This document shows positions 1 to 9,900 of a stretch of 64,000 nt of DNA, one piece after another. The stretch's first letter is position 1. Every line of letters begins with the position of its first letter. The DNA lies in the NCBI GenBank assembly GCA_964573295.1, contig CAZNJE010000024.1, positions 1 to 64,000 of the forward strand. Direction: 5' to 3'. The notes beneath the pieces are model-generated. The model did no database searches. It saw only the letters and a program-made list of their open reading frames with translations, and was not told the origin of the DNA. The DNA is from CAYQJL01 sp964573295 (GTDB taxonomy: Bacteria; Eisenbacteria; RBG-16-71-46; CAIMUX01; WJJG01). The position numbers were made by a program, and so were the translations under genes.

Positions 1-1589
1 GGACCCACCTCAACGGGCCGGCCCTTTCCACCATCCCGATCCACCTCCCGATCCATCTCCCGATCCACCTCCCGATCCACCTCCCGATCCGTCTCCTCAT
101 CCACCGCCCTCGCCCGCTGCACGTCCCGGGGGTCGATCAAGACCCCGTCCTCGGCGACCAGAACGTGCTCAAACCGGCGCACGCCATCACCGACCCGGAC
201 GAGCCGACCACGGGCCCACGGATCCTCCCACCCGGGAGCGGTGCCGGTGACGACCTCGAGCATCCGGCCCTCCTCCGCCGCCTCATGCATCACCTGGAGG
301 AGTATCGGCTCCTCCCAATGCCGCCAGGGGACCCGGAGATCGGTGTCGATGAACCCCCACCTGAGCCGCACGCTCCCGTGCAGCCGGCCGTACTCGTGGA
401 GCGCATGCAGGGACTTGGCATCGGACTCCAGCCGCCGCCGCAGCTTGGTGCTGGCGCCGCGGCGAAGGTAGTCGCTCATCTTCTTCGGATCGCCGAGCGG
501 GCGGCTGATGTTGCAGCTGCCCTGGATGAGCAGCTCGGTCGTGATCTTGAGCGTGCGTCCCCGCCGGTTGAGCCGCACGGTCTTCTGCGGCGGTCCCAGG
601 TCCATGACCCGCCGCGCCTCTGGATCGAAGTCCAACTCGCGCAGAAGCGGACGAATCTCGAGGCCGCAGATGTAGTCGTAGGCGGCCAGCCGCCCGCCGA
701 TCCCGGCGAGATCCTCTCCCATGAGGGTCTCGATCGTGTGGGCTTTGATGTCCAGGAGCACGACCGCTTGGGGATCCTTCGCCGGAAACGCGTGCACGAG
801 CACGCGGCGTTCTCGGGCGAAGGCCTCGGCCTTGGCCCGTCGGCGGCGCTCGCTTGCCTTGACCAGGGCCTCCTGGACCGCCGGATCCAGGCGTTGGCTG
901 ACATTGCGCCTCACCACCTCGACCTTCTCCCGCACCGCGATGCGTGCGGGGCGAACGGCCTTGTGGTTGCGGTCGAGGACCCAGGCGCCATCCTCGGCGG
1001 TCTGAATCGGTGCGCCTCGCCTCCAGTACCGGGCGTCCTCGACCCTGACGGTCCGCCCACCCCGGGCCCGGTCCTCGATGAAGCCAACCACCTGCTCGGG
1101 CAACAGGCGTCCGCCGTGGGCATCCAGGACGCAGATGGCCAGGCGCTGGCTGGACCAGCTCCACGGGGTCTCGTGCCGCCAGGCCTCTTCGAGGTCGGCA
1201 ACCTCCAGGGGCTCATCCGGTGACGGCAACGGCCGCTCGGGCGGGCGGACCACGCTGAGCTTGGGAGTGCGCGGCGGCTTGATGCCGAGCCGGAAGGCCC
1301 ACATGTCGGCTTCGTCATCGTGGGGGTCGAGGACATAGTGATCGCCGTCGCGATGGATGGGTGGCCTGGCCGGCTTGCACTTCTTGAGCGAGGCGAGCGC
1401 CGAGGCGCGGGGGGCGATCCCAAGCTCTTCCATGCGCGATGCGACCTCCTCGAGCGTGACCGGACCGCCCCGCTCGAGCAAGGCGACCAGCAGCAGCGCA
1501 TAGGGCCCGGCCTCCCGGTGGCCGGCGACCTGCTCCATTCTCGGAACGGGGATGCGAAGCGTGTCGCAGTAGAGGTTCGTCTTGGCCAC
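1..1589 (-). CDS. Hypothetical protein with possible N-terminal winged helix, 3' end beyond the window
   Basis: An uninterrupted minus-strand frame of about 529 codons runs from a GTG at 1589 off the left edge. A strong Shine-Dalgarno (GAGGAGG, about 9 nt upstream) decides the start; there is no ATG at the beginning. The first 110 residues (VAKTNLYCDTLRIPVPR...) contain a segment resembling a small winged-helix domain, followed by the charged stretch DPHDDEADMWAFRLGI. The middle is helical and Arg/Glu-rich, and the later part contains KITTELLIQGSCNISRPLGD. The C-terminal visible part is a run of Asp-Arg-Glu-Val units encoded by a 12-bp tandem repeat. I do not recognise a characterised family and assign no function. 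Clean codon usage over the whole frame, plus the ribosome binding site, make it a real gene. The long plus-strand frame in the same place is its shadow. Confidence 0.75.
   Translation of the reverse strand, partial: MAKTNLYCDTLRIPVPRMEQVAGHREAGPYALLLVALLERGGPVTLEEVASRMEELGIAPRASALASLKKCKPARPPIHRDGDHYVLDPHDDEADMWAFRLGIKPPRTPKLSVVRPPERPLPSPDEPLEVADLEEAWRHETPWSWSSQRLAICVLDAHGGRLLPEQVVGFIEDRARGGRTVRVEDARYWRRGAPIQTAEDGAWVLDRNHKAVRPARIAVREKVEVVRRNVSQRLDPAVQEALVKASERRRRAKAEAFARERRVLVHAFPAKDPQAVVLLDIKAHTIETLMGEDLAGIGGRLAAYDYICGLEIRPLLRELDFDPEARRVMDLGPPQKTVRLNRRGRTLKITTELLIQGSCNISRPLGDPKKMSDYLRRGASTKLRRRLESDAKSLHALHEYGRLHGSVRLRWGFIDTDLRVPWRHWEEPILLQVMHEAAEEGRMLEVVTGTAPGWEDPWARGRLVRVGDGVRRFEHVLVAEDGVLIDPRDVQRARAVDEETDREVDREVDREMDREVDRDGGKGRPVEVG
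35..94. repeat. 12-bp tandem repeat, 5 units
   Basis: Five near-identical copies of CCCGATCCACCT lie in frame in the C-terminal part of the partial gene at the left edge. They encode Asp-Arg-Glu-Val/Met units. Only the third codon position of a few units varies, so this is a recent expansion that keeps the frame. Confidence 0.85.
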
Positions 1590-1657
1590 CGAGCGGTCCC
1601 TCCTCGTGTTCGTTGATCAACCGCTTGCTGCCGCTTCTTACCTACCCGACGAGGGCA

Positions 1658-1942
1658 TCATAGCGTTACTCGACTGGGGTCACCACATCGTCGGTGAGTT
1701 GAGCTTACCCCGGCTGTCGTGCTTGGGTCGACAGCCGTCTCTGGTCCTGACAAGTGAAGCGCAAGAGTAGTTCCGAGAAGTGGTTGGACAGGTCGAGGAT
1801 GTCCTGGAGGCCGGCACGGGAATCGCCGCAGGTGGGCAAGACATCGAAGAAGCGACAAGAAGTCCGCGGTGCCATTCTTGACCCGCGCGTTGCCCTTATC
1901 GGTGGGCTCCCAGTCGATTGAGCTACGACGGCCGAGTCCCAT
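1658..1942 (-). other. Intergenic stretch with possible degraded coding remnant
   Basis: The 400-base gap between the left-edge gene and the barrel gene holds no intact gene. On the minus strand one frame reads SSIDWEPTDKGNARVKNGTA. A neighbouring frame continues with ILDLSNHFSELLLRFTCQDQ, as if one short gene had been broken by an indel near 1860. I cannot name the source family. A GACAGCC/GGCTGTC inverted repeat lies around 1707-1735. The call is weak. Confidence 0.25.
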
Positions 1943-1990
1943 GACCGGGTGCCCACCTTGGGCGGTGCCAATCGCGTCAGAGGCCGCGGC

Positions 1991-2659
1991 CTAGAAACGC
2001 ACCCCCCCGAGCAGATAGACGTCCCGGGATTTCTGATCGCCCATCGTCTGGTAGTCCGACGGCCAGATGTTCGATAGGCCGAGCACATACCGTCCTTCGA
2101 CGAAGACCGTCGCGCCGCCGGTGGGAATGTCGATTCCGCCTCCGAAGGCGAGGCCCAGGGCGACCTCTTCGAGCTGATCCTTGATGTCGTACTCGTTGGT
2201 CGACGCATTGTCCGGGTTCATCATCCAAGACTCTTGGACGATTTGCGCATCGAGCAGATAGCCCAGCTCTCCGCCGGCCAGGAAGTACGGCGCCACCCCA
2301 TCCCGGCCACCCCCAATCTTGAGCATCGGAGCCACCACGGCATAGGCGAGCTTCATCTCGTTCTCAAAGTTGTAGTAAGCCCCGCCATCCTCGTAGCCGA
2401 CTTCCGAACTCAGGCCCTTCTGCATGTAGAGCAGATCCAGGTCGAGGCTCATGACCCGACTCAGTCCCAAGGAGAGAACAAGGCCCCCGCCAATGCGGGT
2501 GAGCGAACCGTATTCGAGATCGGAAGCTCCTCCGTCGGTATCGAACCTGGCCAGGTTCGCCCCGGCCTTGAGGCCAAAGCTGAACTGCCCGGCCTGCGCC
2601 GGTGCGGCGATCAGGCAACCCAGCACCACCATCCATACGACCTGGCTCATCACTCTCAT
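1991..2659 (-). CDS. Outer-membrane beta-barrel protein (PorT/OmpA-like)
   Basis: A 222-residue protein starts at ATG 2659 behind TGAGGAGGAG. It has a classic signal peptide ending in AAPAQA. The mature part begins QFSFGLKAGANLARF, the usual opening of PF13568-type porin barrels, and shows alternating hydrophobic/polar strands. It ends in VYLLGGVRF, a C-terminal aromatic residue typical of BAM-inserted barrels. Size and strand pattern suggest an 8-10-stranded barrel. Substrate and role are unknown. It follows rhlE by 121 nt on the same strand. A longer in-frame extension upstream lacks a signal peptide and is rejected. Confidence 0.8.
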   Translation of the reverse strand: MRVMSQVVWMVVLGCLIAAPAQAGQFSFGLKAGANLARFDTDGGASDLEYGSLTRIGGGLVLSLGLSRVMSLDLDLLYMQKGLSSEVGYEDGGAYYNFENEMKLAYAVVAPMLKIGGGRDGVAPYFLAGGELGYLLDAQIVQESWMMNPDNASTNEYDIKDQLEEVALGLAFGGGIDIPTGGATVFVEGRYVLGLSNIWPSDYQTMGDQKSRDVYLLGGVRF

Positions 2660-2780
2660 CGCGGACTCCTCCTCATGCCACGAGCGCCGGGGGGGCGTCC
2701 CGCCGGCAGGCTCTTGCTCACGACCAGACCTGTCCCTCCTGGTATCGGAAGCGTGAGGAGTCTTCTTTCGGATCGTGGCG

Positions 2781-4160
2781 TTAGCGCTTACGTGGCCGGA
2801 GAACCCCGGGAGCGGAGCGGCGGGCACGGCTGCGACCAAACGCTTGACGCCTATGCTCTTGACGCGCGGTGGCAAGACCGGTGCCATAGGCTGAGCCTCG
2901 GCGTGCGCCGCGGCCGCAGGAGCTCTTCGGCTGACTGGATTGCATGGCTCCTTCGCAGTGGAACCTATGACTCTTGTCCACTTCGATCGGATCGCCCAGG
3001 AGCCGGTCGATTTCCCGAAGGTTGGCCCGATCCTCGGCACAACAGAATGAGATGGCATCACCGCTTGCGCCGGCTCTGGCCGTGCGGCCAATCCGGTGCA
3101 CATAGGTCTCCGCTTCGGTGGGGAGGTCGTAGTTGATCACATGGGTGATGTCATCGACATCCAAACCCCTTGCCGCCACATCCGTTGCCACCAATACCCT
3201 GTACCTGTCCTGCTTGAAGCCCTTCAGTGCCCTGACCCGTGCCGCCTGGCTCTTGTTGCCGTGTATGGCGACACTGCTGATACCGGCCTTGTGAAGCTTC
3301 TCGGCCACCCGGCTGGCAACATGCTTCATCTGAGTGAAGACGATGGCCTTGAAGATCCGGGTATCGCTGAACAGATCCGTCAACAGCGTGTCCTTGTCCG
3401 TCTTGCTGACGAAGAGGACTTTCTGAGTAACAAGCTCCACCGTGATTTGCTTGGGTGCAATGGTCACCCGCGCAGGATTCTTGACCATGGTGTGGGCCAG
3501 TGTCGCCATTTGCGGTGGCAACGTGGCCGAGAAGAACAGTGTCTGCCGTTCATCGGGTACCTGAACCAGGACGCGTTTGATGTCGGGCAGGAACCCCATG
3601 TCCAGCATGCGATCGACTTCATCCAGAACGAAGACTTCGACGTCATCCAGGCGGAGGTGGCCCTGCTGCATCAAATCCAGCAGCCGGCCGGGGGTCGCCA
3701 CCAAGGTATCCACGCCCCTGTTCAGGGCTTTCACCTGGCGGAACTGATTGACCCCACCGAAGATGGTGGTGTGGTGGAGGCGTAGATGGCACCCATAGCT
3801 TCCCATGCTCTCACCGATTTGGCCGGCGAGTTCGCGGGTGGGGGCAAGGATGAGAGCCCGAGGCGAACCCTTGCGCGGTCGTTTGCGATTCGTCGCCAAG
3901 CGCTGCAGGATCGGCAGCGCGAAGGCCGCCGTCTTTCCGGTACCCGTCTGTGCTGTGCCGATCAGGTCCCGGCCCTCGAGAAGGAGAGGAATGCACCGCT
4001 CCTGTATGGGGGTGGGGGTGAGATGGCCCATGGACGCCACGGCTTCTCTCAACTCTGGAATCAGCTCGTCGAACGCGTCGTGCCGGGGCCTCGACCTGAG
4101 TGAACGGGATAGCAGATCAGCAGAGGCGCGGGGCGCGGTGGCGGTAGTTGATGATTTCAT
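2781..4160 (-). CDS. rhlE: DEAD-box ATP-dependent RNA helicase (RhlE type)
   Basis: A 459-residue RNA helicase that would unwind RNA duplexes in ribosome assembly, RNA decay or cold adaptation. All core motifs are visible in order: Q-motif region TPTPIQERCIP, motif I AQTGTGKT, motif Ia PTRELA, GG, TPGR, motif II, motif III SAT, ATDVAARGLD, and motif VI HRIGRTARAG. Motif II reads DEVD rather than DEAD, a variant in which the alanine is replaced. The tail after the second RecA domain is short, Arg/Ser-rich and basic, as in RhlE proteins. The start at 4160 follows AGGAAAAG. A longer version from 4226 is possible but has no good ribosome binding site. Confidence 0.88.
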   Translation of the reverse strand: MKSSTTATAPRASADLLSRSLRSRPRHDAFDELIPELREAVASMGHLTPTPIQERCIPLLLEGRDLIGTAQTGTGKTAAFALPILQRLATNRKRPRKGSPRALILAPTRELAGQIGESMGSYGCHLRLHHTTIFGGVNQFRQVKALNRGVDTLVATPGRLLDLMQQGHLRLDDVEVFVLDEVDRMLDMGFLPDIKRVLVQVPDERQTLFFSATLPPQMATLAHTMVKNPARVTIAPKQITVELVTQKVLFVSKTDKDTLLTDLFSDTRIFKAIVFTQMKHVASRVAEKLHKAGISSVAIHGNKSQAARVRALKGFKQDRYRVLVATDVAARGLDVDDITHVINYDLPTEAETYVHRIGRTARAGASGDAISFCCAEDRANLREIDRLLGDPIEVDKSHRFHCEGAMQSSQPKSSCGRGARRGSAYGTGLATARQEHRRQAFGRSRARRSAPGVLRPRKR

Positions 4161-4284
4161 ACTTTTCCTGGTCCGGGGGTGTTCAACGCTCTCCCCACCG
4201 GACGCATGGAAAAGACGCGGCCACAACGAGCACTGTCATTGCGGAGTTCGTGCAAGCAAGAGACTATACGCTGCTTTGCCCCTG

Positions 4285-4530
4285 TCACGCAAGCCAATTG
4301 TGGATCCTTGCGGGGCTCGCCCCCCCCGAGACACCCTTGCCGTAGCTCGTGGTTCGTTTGTGGCCCGACCGGCCCGGGTCACAGCGGCGTGAAGAACAGC
4401 CGGTTGCCCATGCGAAGGACTCCTCGAAGGCGTCGTTGCCTGGCGACGGGTTGTTCGCGTGCTGGGAAAACGCCTGGAGCAAGGCGTGGAAGGCATCCCG
4501 ATGCTCCGGGCGGATCGGTTCGACGATCAT
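4285..4530 (-). pseudogene. Truncated GNAT-acetyltransferase-like ORF
   Basis: ATG 4530 sits behind a strong GGGGAGGGA site and opens with MIVEPIRPEHRDAFHALLQA, a typical first strand and helix of a GNAT N-acetyltransferase. After about 50 residues the sequence becomes Arg/Ser-rich without the acetyl-CoA-binding motif, and the frame ends at about 81 residues, roughly half a GNAT domain. I read it as a 5' fragment of a decayed gene in the gap between the spermidine-synthase-like gene and rhlE. It could instead be an unrelated small ORF. Confidence 0.35.
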
Positions 4531-4651
4531 TCGTCCCTCCCCTGGACGATCTCTCCGACCCATGCACCGGTCGTGCGGATGCAGTGCGCCGGGTCGAGGA
4601 CGACGTGGTGACCGCGCACTCCAGGCCACGGCAGAGCGGCGCCATCGGCGT

Positions 4652-5350
4652 TCAGGTCTTGGCAAGCATGATCCAATTCGAGTCGGTCTCTCCGAGATGG
4701 GGATTGATGAACGACACTTCATGCACCTGAACCGCCCCCGCTACGCTCCGCAACACGCTCAGAAACTCATCCGCCGGCTCGGTCGCCGACCACAGCCCGA
4801 AGACACCGCCCGAACGGAGACAGCCCATCAGCTCACCGAGGCCGGCGTGCGTATAGAACTCGGCGTGCCTCTCGTGCAGCCAGGATTCCGGCGAATGATC
4901 GATGTCGAGAAGGATGGCGTCGTAGCGGCGCTCCATACCCCCGGGCGACACCAGCTTGAAGAAGTCCGCCTCGACGATCGAGCAGCGCGGATCGTCCAGA
5001 AGCACGGACGCCGCCGGCACCAGTCGCCGCTGTAGCCAGGAGATCACCGGGGCCAGCAGCTCGATGACGACCACCGTCCGAACGCTCGGAAACTCCAGCG
5101 CGGCAGAGGCGGTGTAGCCCAGACCCAGGCCCCCCACCAGCACGTCACACGGCCGATCGCCCAGGCATTCGAGAGCCAGGCGGGCCAACGCCCGCTCGCT
5201 GGCATTGACGGAGCTCGACATCAGCATCTGGTCGTCGAGTTTCACTTCGAAGACGGGCTCTCCCGGCACAGATGGAGATATCCGGCGACGAAGAATGAGC
5301 TCGCCCATGGGCGTTTGCTGGTAATCCAGTTCCTCGAGAATCCTCAACAC
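4652..5350 (-). CDS. Spermidine-synthase-like protein (Rossmann methyltransferase fold)
   Basis: A 232-residue protein starts at GTG 5350 (VLRILEELDYQQTP) just after GGGAGG; TTG 5347 is an alternative. The first 60 residues form the N-terminal beta domain of spermidine synthases (ELILRRR...FEVKLDDQMLMSS). Next comes the Rossmann nucleotide loop LVGGLGLGYT and an acidic residue after VVVIE. The active-site-like LLDIDHSPESWLHERHAEFYT follows, then LRSGGVFGLW. Many members of this family are not true polyamine synthases, so the substrate is open. It lies 76 nt downstream of jetD on the same strand and could be co-transcribed with the defence operon, but nothing links it to that function. Confidence 0.75.
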   Translation of the reverse strand: MLRILEELDYQQTPMGELILRRRISPSVPGEPVFEVKLDDQMLMSSSVNASERALARLALECLGDRPCDVLVGGLGLGYTASAALEFPSVRTVVVIELLAPVISWLQRRLVPAASVLLDDPRCSIVEADFFKLVSPGGMERRYDAILLDIDHSPESWLHERHAEFYTHAGLGELMGCLRSGGVFGLWSATEPADEFLSVLRSVAGAVQVHEVSFINPHLGETDSNWIMLAKT

Positions 5351-5426
5351 ACAGCCTCCCGGTCCACCTTGCCGTCCGTTACGCTCCGCTTGATCATCCG
5401 CTTGATCCTCCCATGCCGCCCGCGCA

Positions 5427-6854
5427 TCACGCCCATGCTCCGACCAGGCGCTGCAGCAGCGCCTCTTGTTCGAGCCACCGCCCGCTCGCGGCCAAGTGCT
5501 CCAGCAAGTCCCGTCCGTACGGTTCCTGCCAGGTGGTGAGCAACCGCCGCGTGCGCTCCCGCTCGGCGGGCGGCATCGGCAGCGCCAGGTCCTCACACCG
5601 CCGGAAGCTGATGCCATCCATCCAGAGCGGCTTCACCACCAGACCGCTGCGGGCCCGCAGGCTGCGCAGGATCAGCAGGCCGGAGCGATCCAGGTCGCCG
5701 GCGTGCGAGAAGGCCAGTTCGTGATTCGTTTCGTACAACCGGCGGAGAAGCAGTACAACCGACCAGGCGGGCTGGCCGCCGGTGTAGATCAAGAGCGCCT
5801 CCGGCCAACGCTGCGCGAGGGTGTGGAAGGCCGATTCGTTCTCGACCGTCACGATCGGGGTGTCCGGCGGCACGACCGGCAGGCCGATGCGCAGCAGACC
5901 GTAGGTGAGCTTGGCCGGAAGGGCGAGCTTGGCCAGATTGCCGGCATCGTGCAGCGCCTGCCCCCCCACCCGCATGGTCAGGGGACCCTGCACGAGCACC
6001 TCGAGGGGGGCCTCGTTGGTAACGATCCCACATCGCTCCAGTGCCAGACGTCGCTGCAATGCCACGGAAGTGGGCGCCGCGAGGCGAACCTGGGCGGCCA
6101 TCTCAGAATCGGCGGCCAGAAGGGCATCGGCCAGGCGTTGGTGGTCGGAACTGCCCGGCCGCAGCGTCTTGGTATCGCCGGCCACGGACAAGGACAGGTG
6201 ATCGAGCCGCACCGTGCCCCGCCGATGAAACCGGGCCAAAACGAATCCGGCTACCAGCCGCGCGGCCGCCGTTCGCACCGCACCCGGCCCGCCCTCGCGG
6301 CTCAAGCGGCGCCAGGCACGGGCCGCGGGCTCTTCCGGGGCGTTCAACGCCGCGGCGAGCCCTGGGTTGGCTGGATCGAGATCCACCGCGGACAGGTCCA
6401 GTTCGCCAATGCCGTAGAAGCGAGCACAGCGCGCGACCCGCTGCAGGCCCTCCACGAGACCCTCGGCCAGCGCCTGGCTCTGCGCTCCGGCCGCCTGCTC
6501 GGCCTCCGCGCGCAGGTCGCGCGCCGCGCGGCCGGCCAGTCGGTCGAAGATCGCCTCGAGCGTCTCGGGGGGCCGCAGCCCATCCTCGGCCTCGGCCGCC
6601 AGAACCCGCTCGATCCGCTGCAGATCGATCCGGATCCTCCCGGCTCCCTTCGGCGTAACCGCGGCCGGGGGCAGGCAGTGTTCGAGTGTGCTGCCGGGCT
6701 CGCTGTCACAGGTGATCGTCCTGGGGAAACGCCCCGTGCGATCCCGCCGATCGAGCACCCGGTGCACAAAGGCAAGCCAGGCCGGATCCTTCGCCCAGGC
6801 GCCGATCTCCGCGGCGAACCCAGCCTTCTCGGCGCCGGGCGTCTCCCGGGTCAT
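5427..6854 (-). CDS. jetD: Wadjet nuclease subunit JetD (Toprim/TopoVI-like)
   Basis: A 475-residue protein, the last gene of the jet operon. In Wadjet systems JetD is the DNA nuclease that cuts closed-circular plasmid DNA after the SMC motor has extruded it. Around two thirds along, TVENESAFHTL supplies the Toprim-like glutamate. Further on, FSHAGDLDRSGLLIL supplies the DxD metal-binding site expected of DUF2220-type JetD. The N-terminal half is helical. The start is ambiguous: in-frame ATGs lie at 6947, 6926 and 6854. I chose 6854 because GGGAGG lies 5-6 nt upstream; 6947 would overlap jetC. The system subtype cannot be fixed by eye. Confidence 0.82.
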   Translation of the reverse strand: MTRETPGAEKAGFAAEIGAWAKDPAWLAFVHRVLDRRDRTGRFPRTITCDSEPGSTLEHCLPPAAVTPKGAGRIRIDLQRIERVLAAEAEDGLRPPETLEAIFDRLAGRAARDLRAEAEQAAGAQSQALAEGLVEGLQRVARCARFYGIGELDLSAVDLDPANPGLAAALNAPEEPAARAWRRLSREGGPGAVRTAAARLVAGFVLARFHRRGTVRLDHLSLSVAGDTKTLRPGSSDHQRLADALLAADSEMAAQVRLAAPTSVALQRRLALERCGIVTNEAPLEVLVQGPLTMRVGGQALHDAGNLAKLALPAKLTYGLLRIGLPVVPPDTPIVTVENESAFHTLAQRWPEALLIYTGGQPAWSVVLLLRRLYETNHELAFSHAGDLDRSGLLILRSLRARSGLVVKPLWMDGISFRRCEDLALPMPPAERERTRRLLTTWQEPYGRDLLEHLAASGRWLEQEALLQRLVGAWA

Positions 6855-6927
6855 CGTGGCCTCCCGCACCGCGTGCTCCCATCGGGGATGAACCCGAATC
6901 CCGCCAGGCCCTGCCGGGGCGCGCATC

Positions 6928-9900
6928 TCATGGCGAGGGCCTCCCATCCGGCACGCCCACGACCAACTCCTCCGGCTGCGGATCCTTCCCCGAATCGAAA
7001 AGGTCTGGGACCTTCTGCCGGTAGTGCAGATCGAAGAGGAAGATGTCGGCCTCGGGGGTCTTCTCGATCAGAACGGTCGTGGAGGAGGGCAATGCCTCGG
7101 TCACACCGTCGACCTCCGGTGTGGCCACCACCAGGTCGATACTGGCCCGTCCGCAGAAGCGCAGCAGCTCGTTGCGCCGACCGCCGTCGATGCCGTAGAA
7201 GGCCTCGTCGATGATGAGCAGGCGCACACGCGCCTCGATACCGTCATAGAGTAGTTTGGTCAGACAGAAGAGCAGCAGGTAGGCGGGCACGGCCTGCTCG
7301 CCGCCCGAGCCCTGGCGCAGGCGCTCCTGGCTCAGTTCGACGCCGTCGTCATCGAGCGTCGACATGCGCAGGTGGAAGTCGAACCAGAGGCGGTAGTCGA
7401 GAAAGGCCGGCAGGCTGTCGCCCGACGGATCGCCGAACTCCGCGAGCCGCGCGGCGAAGTAGTCCCGTAGTTCCTCACGCGCGCCCGAGCTCAGACGCGA
7501 GGACTCCTTGAGCAGCGTGTGCAGGCGGCTCATCTCCGGCTTCAGACGCGGTTCGATCCGGTAGCGCGTGCGCCCGAAGGTCAGATCCCCCATCAGATGA
7601 TTGACGCCCTGGACAGTGCTGCGCAGGTCATCGACCTCACGCCGCAGGACGCCGGCCAGCTCCTGCAGCACGATGCGCTCGAGCAGTTCCTCATTGCGCC
7701 CGCGCAGGACCTCGTTCAACTCATCGACCTGGGCCTGAAGTGTCTCGGTGATCTCATCGATGGTCACCCCCGCGCTGTCGCGCAGCGCATTGGCTTCCTC
7801 CTCGTAGCGGAAGGCGTACTTCTGCCACAGAAGCGGGTGGCGAATGCCCTCGCCCTGGGTGATCCGTTCATGCACCACCGCTCCGCGCCGCACGGCTTCC
7901 TCGCGCAGCGCCCCGAGATTGGCAGCCTTGATCTGGCGCCCGCGGCGGGTGCGCATGACGTAGTCGTCCAGATCCGCGGCCTGCTCGGGAAGGACCAACC
8001 GCAGGAGCCGGTCGCGCACCCTGGCCAGCTCTTCCAGACGCACTGCGGCCCGCCCGCGGGCATCCTCGAGACCTGTAGCGAGCTGCGCCTGGCGTTCGCG
8101 GCGGCGGCCGAGGTCCTCGCCCAGCTCGTCGAGTTCGCGGCGCACCCCGGCGCGTTCACGATCGAGCTCGCCGATGCGGTCCGAGAGCGTCTCGAGTCCC
8201 TGTGCCTTCATCGTCATGGCTAGGGTCTCCAGGTCGCGGGCCAGCGCGGTCTCTTCCAGGGAGGCCCGCGCGGCCTCGGTCCGGCGCACCGCCAGGTCAG
8301 CTCCCAGGCGCTCGAGCGCGCGACCCAGCTCATCGCGCCGGTGGACGAGCGCGGTGATGCCGATCAGATCCAACCGGTCGGCGAATCGCGCGGCCTCCTC
8401 GAGCCGGCGCGCGATCCGTTCGGCTTCGGCGGATGCGGCCCGCTGTTCGTCGGCCCGGACGCGCGCCTCGGCGGCCTCCCGCTCCAGGGCCGCCACCGCT
8501 TGCTCGAAGACCCGGCGCCGGGCCCGCTGGCCCAACCAGATCGCCGGTCCGGCCGGAACGCGCATCCGTCGCCGGGCATGGTGGAGGTAGCCCCCGGCGG
8601 TGAGAACGGGAAGCGGGTCGGCCTGGCCGGAGCCGGCGCCGGGCCATGGCTCGTTCCGCCAGGTCAGTTCGCCAACGTGGTGGCGCAGATAGGCCGCGGC
8701 CGAGGGATCCTGGGACGCGATCTCGACCTGATCCAGAACGCAGGGTGCCACCGCCGGCCCCGCCGGCCCCGACGGCGCCGGCGTCCCGCCGGTCGGCGAA
8801 CCGGCCGAGAGCGCCGCTTCGATCCCCTTCCCCACCGCGGCCGGATCCGCCACGGCGATGCCAGGGGCCTGGCTCAGGACCAGTTCGAGCGCCCGGGCAT
8901 GATCGACCGCCGGGACGACCAGCGTGCCCAACAGGCGCCGGCCCAGCGCGCGCTCGATCAACCCCGCATCCTCGGGAGTCAAGGTTTCGCGCGGCTCGAG
9001 CATTCGGTAGAGCGCCACCGCCTCGATGCCCGCCTCGCGCAAGAGCTGCTCGGCCTCACGCAGGCCCTCGACCGGTGGGGCACTCTCACCCTGCTCGTGG
9101 AGCGCCCACAGCGATCGCCTTGTCGTGCGCCACTGGCGCAGGGCCGCGGCGGTCTCCTGGCGGGCGGCCCTGCGCCGCTCGCGCGCGGCGGCGGCCTGCC
9201 GGTCGAGTTCGCGGCGCAGGCGGCGGCGACGGTCGTCGGCATCGCCGATCTGGATCTCGGCCGAGCGGACATCGGCGGCCAGGTCGCTGAGCTGGCCGAG
9301 CAAGTCGTGCGCCTCGCCGAAGTCGGCGCGCGGGACAGCCTCCCGCAGACCCATGAGCAGTTCACCGAAGGCCGTGGCCGCCTCTCCCGCCCAGGCCGCC
9401 AGATCGGCCACGACCTGCTCCTGGTCATCTTCGCCGCGCTGGGTCTCCTCCCGCAGCTCACGCAGCTGGCTCGCGAGTTGCTCGAGAAAACCGCGCTGAC
9501 GTTCGAGCAGGCGACCCACCTCCCGGTGGCGCTCGACAATCTCCATGCCGCCACTGGACCGCAATCGCTCGATCTCGGTGTCCAGGGCCGCCAGATGCGC
9601 CCGACCGCTGTCGCGGGCCTCGCCGGCCGCGGCCAGCTCCTCACCGGCGCGCGCATGCCGCGCGCTAAGCGCCTCGACCTCTTCGCGCGCCTCGGCGTAC
9701 GCGTGATCGGCGGCCAGGTAATCGTAGCGGGCGATCGCCTCGCGCGTCTTGGCGACCTCCTGCAGCTCGAAGAGCAAGCTGCGCAAGCGCGCCAGCTCCT
9801 GCTCGAGCCCGTCGAGGTCGGCGCGGGTGCGTTCGATGGCCTCGAGCGCCCGGCGCACCTCGTGAAATGTTTCGAGATCAGGCTGGGGCAACAGTTCGGC

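Noticed and set aside
165..1223. Plus-strand frame of 352 residues at the left edge
   Set aside because: The minus-strand frame here is longer, has a ribosome binding site and better protein composition.
4652..5350. Authentic spermidine synthase of a polyamine pathway
   Set aside because: Short protein, no speD/speA neighbours, and the substrate-binding loop is not clearly conserved; only the fold is claimed.
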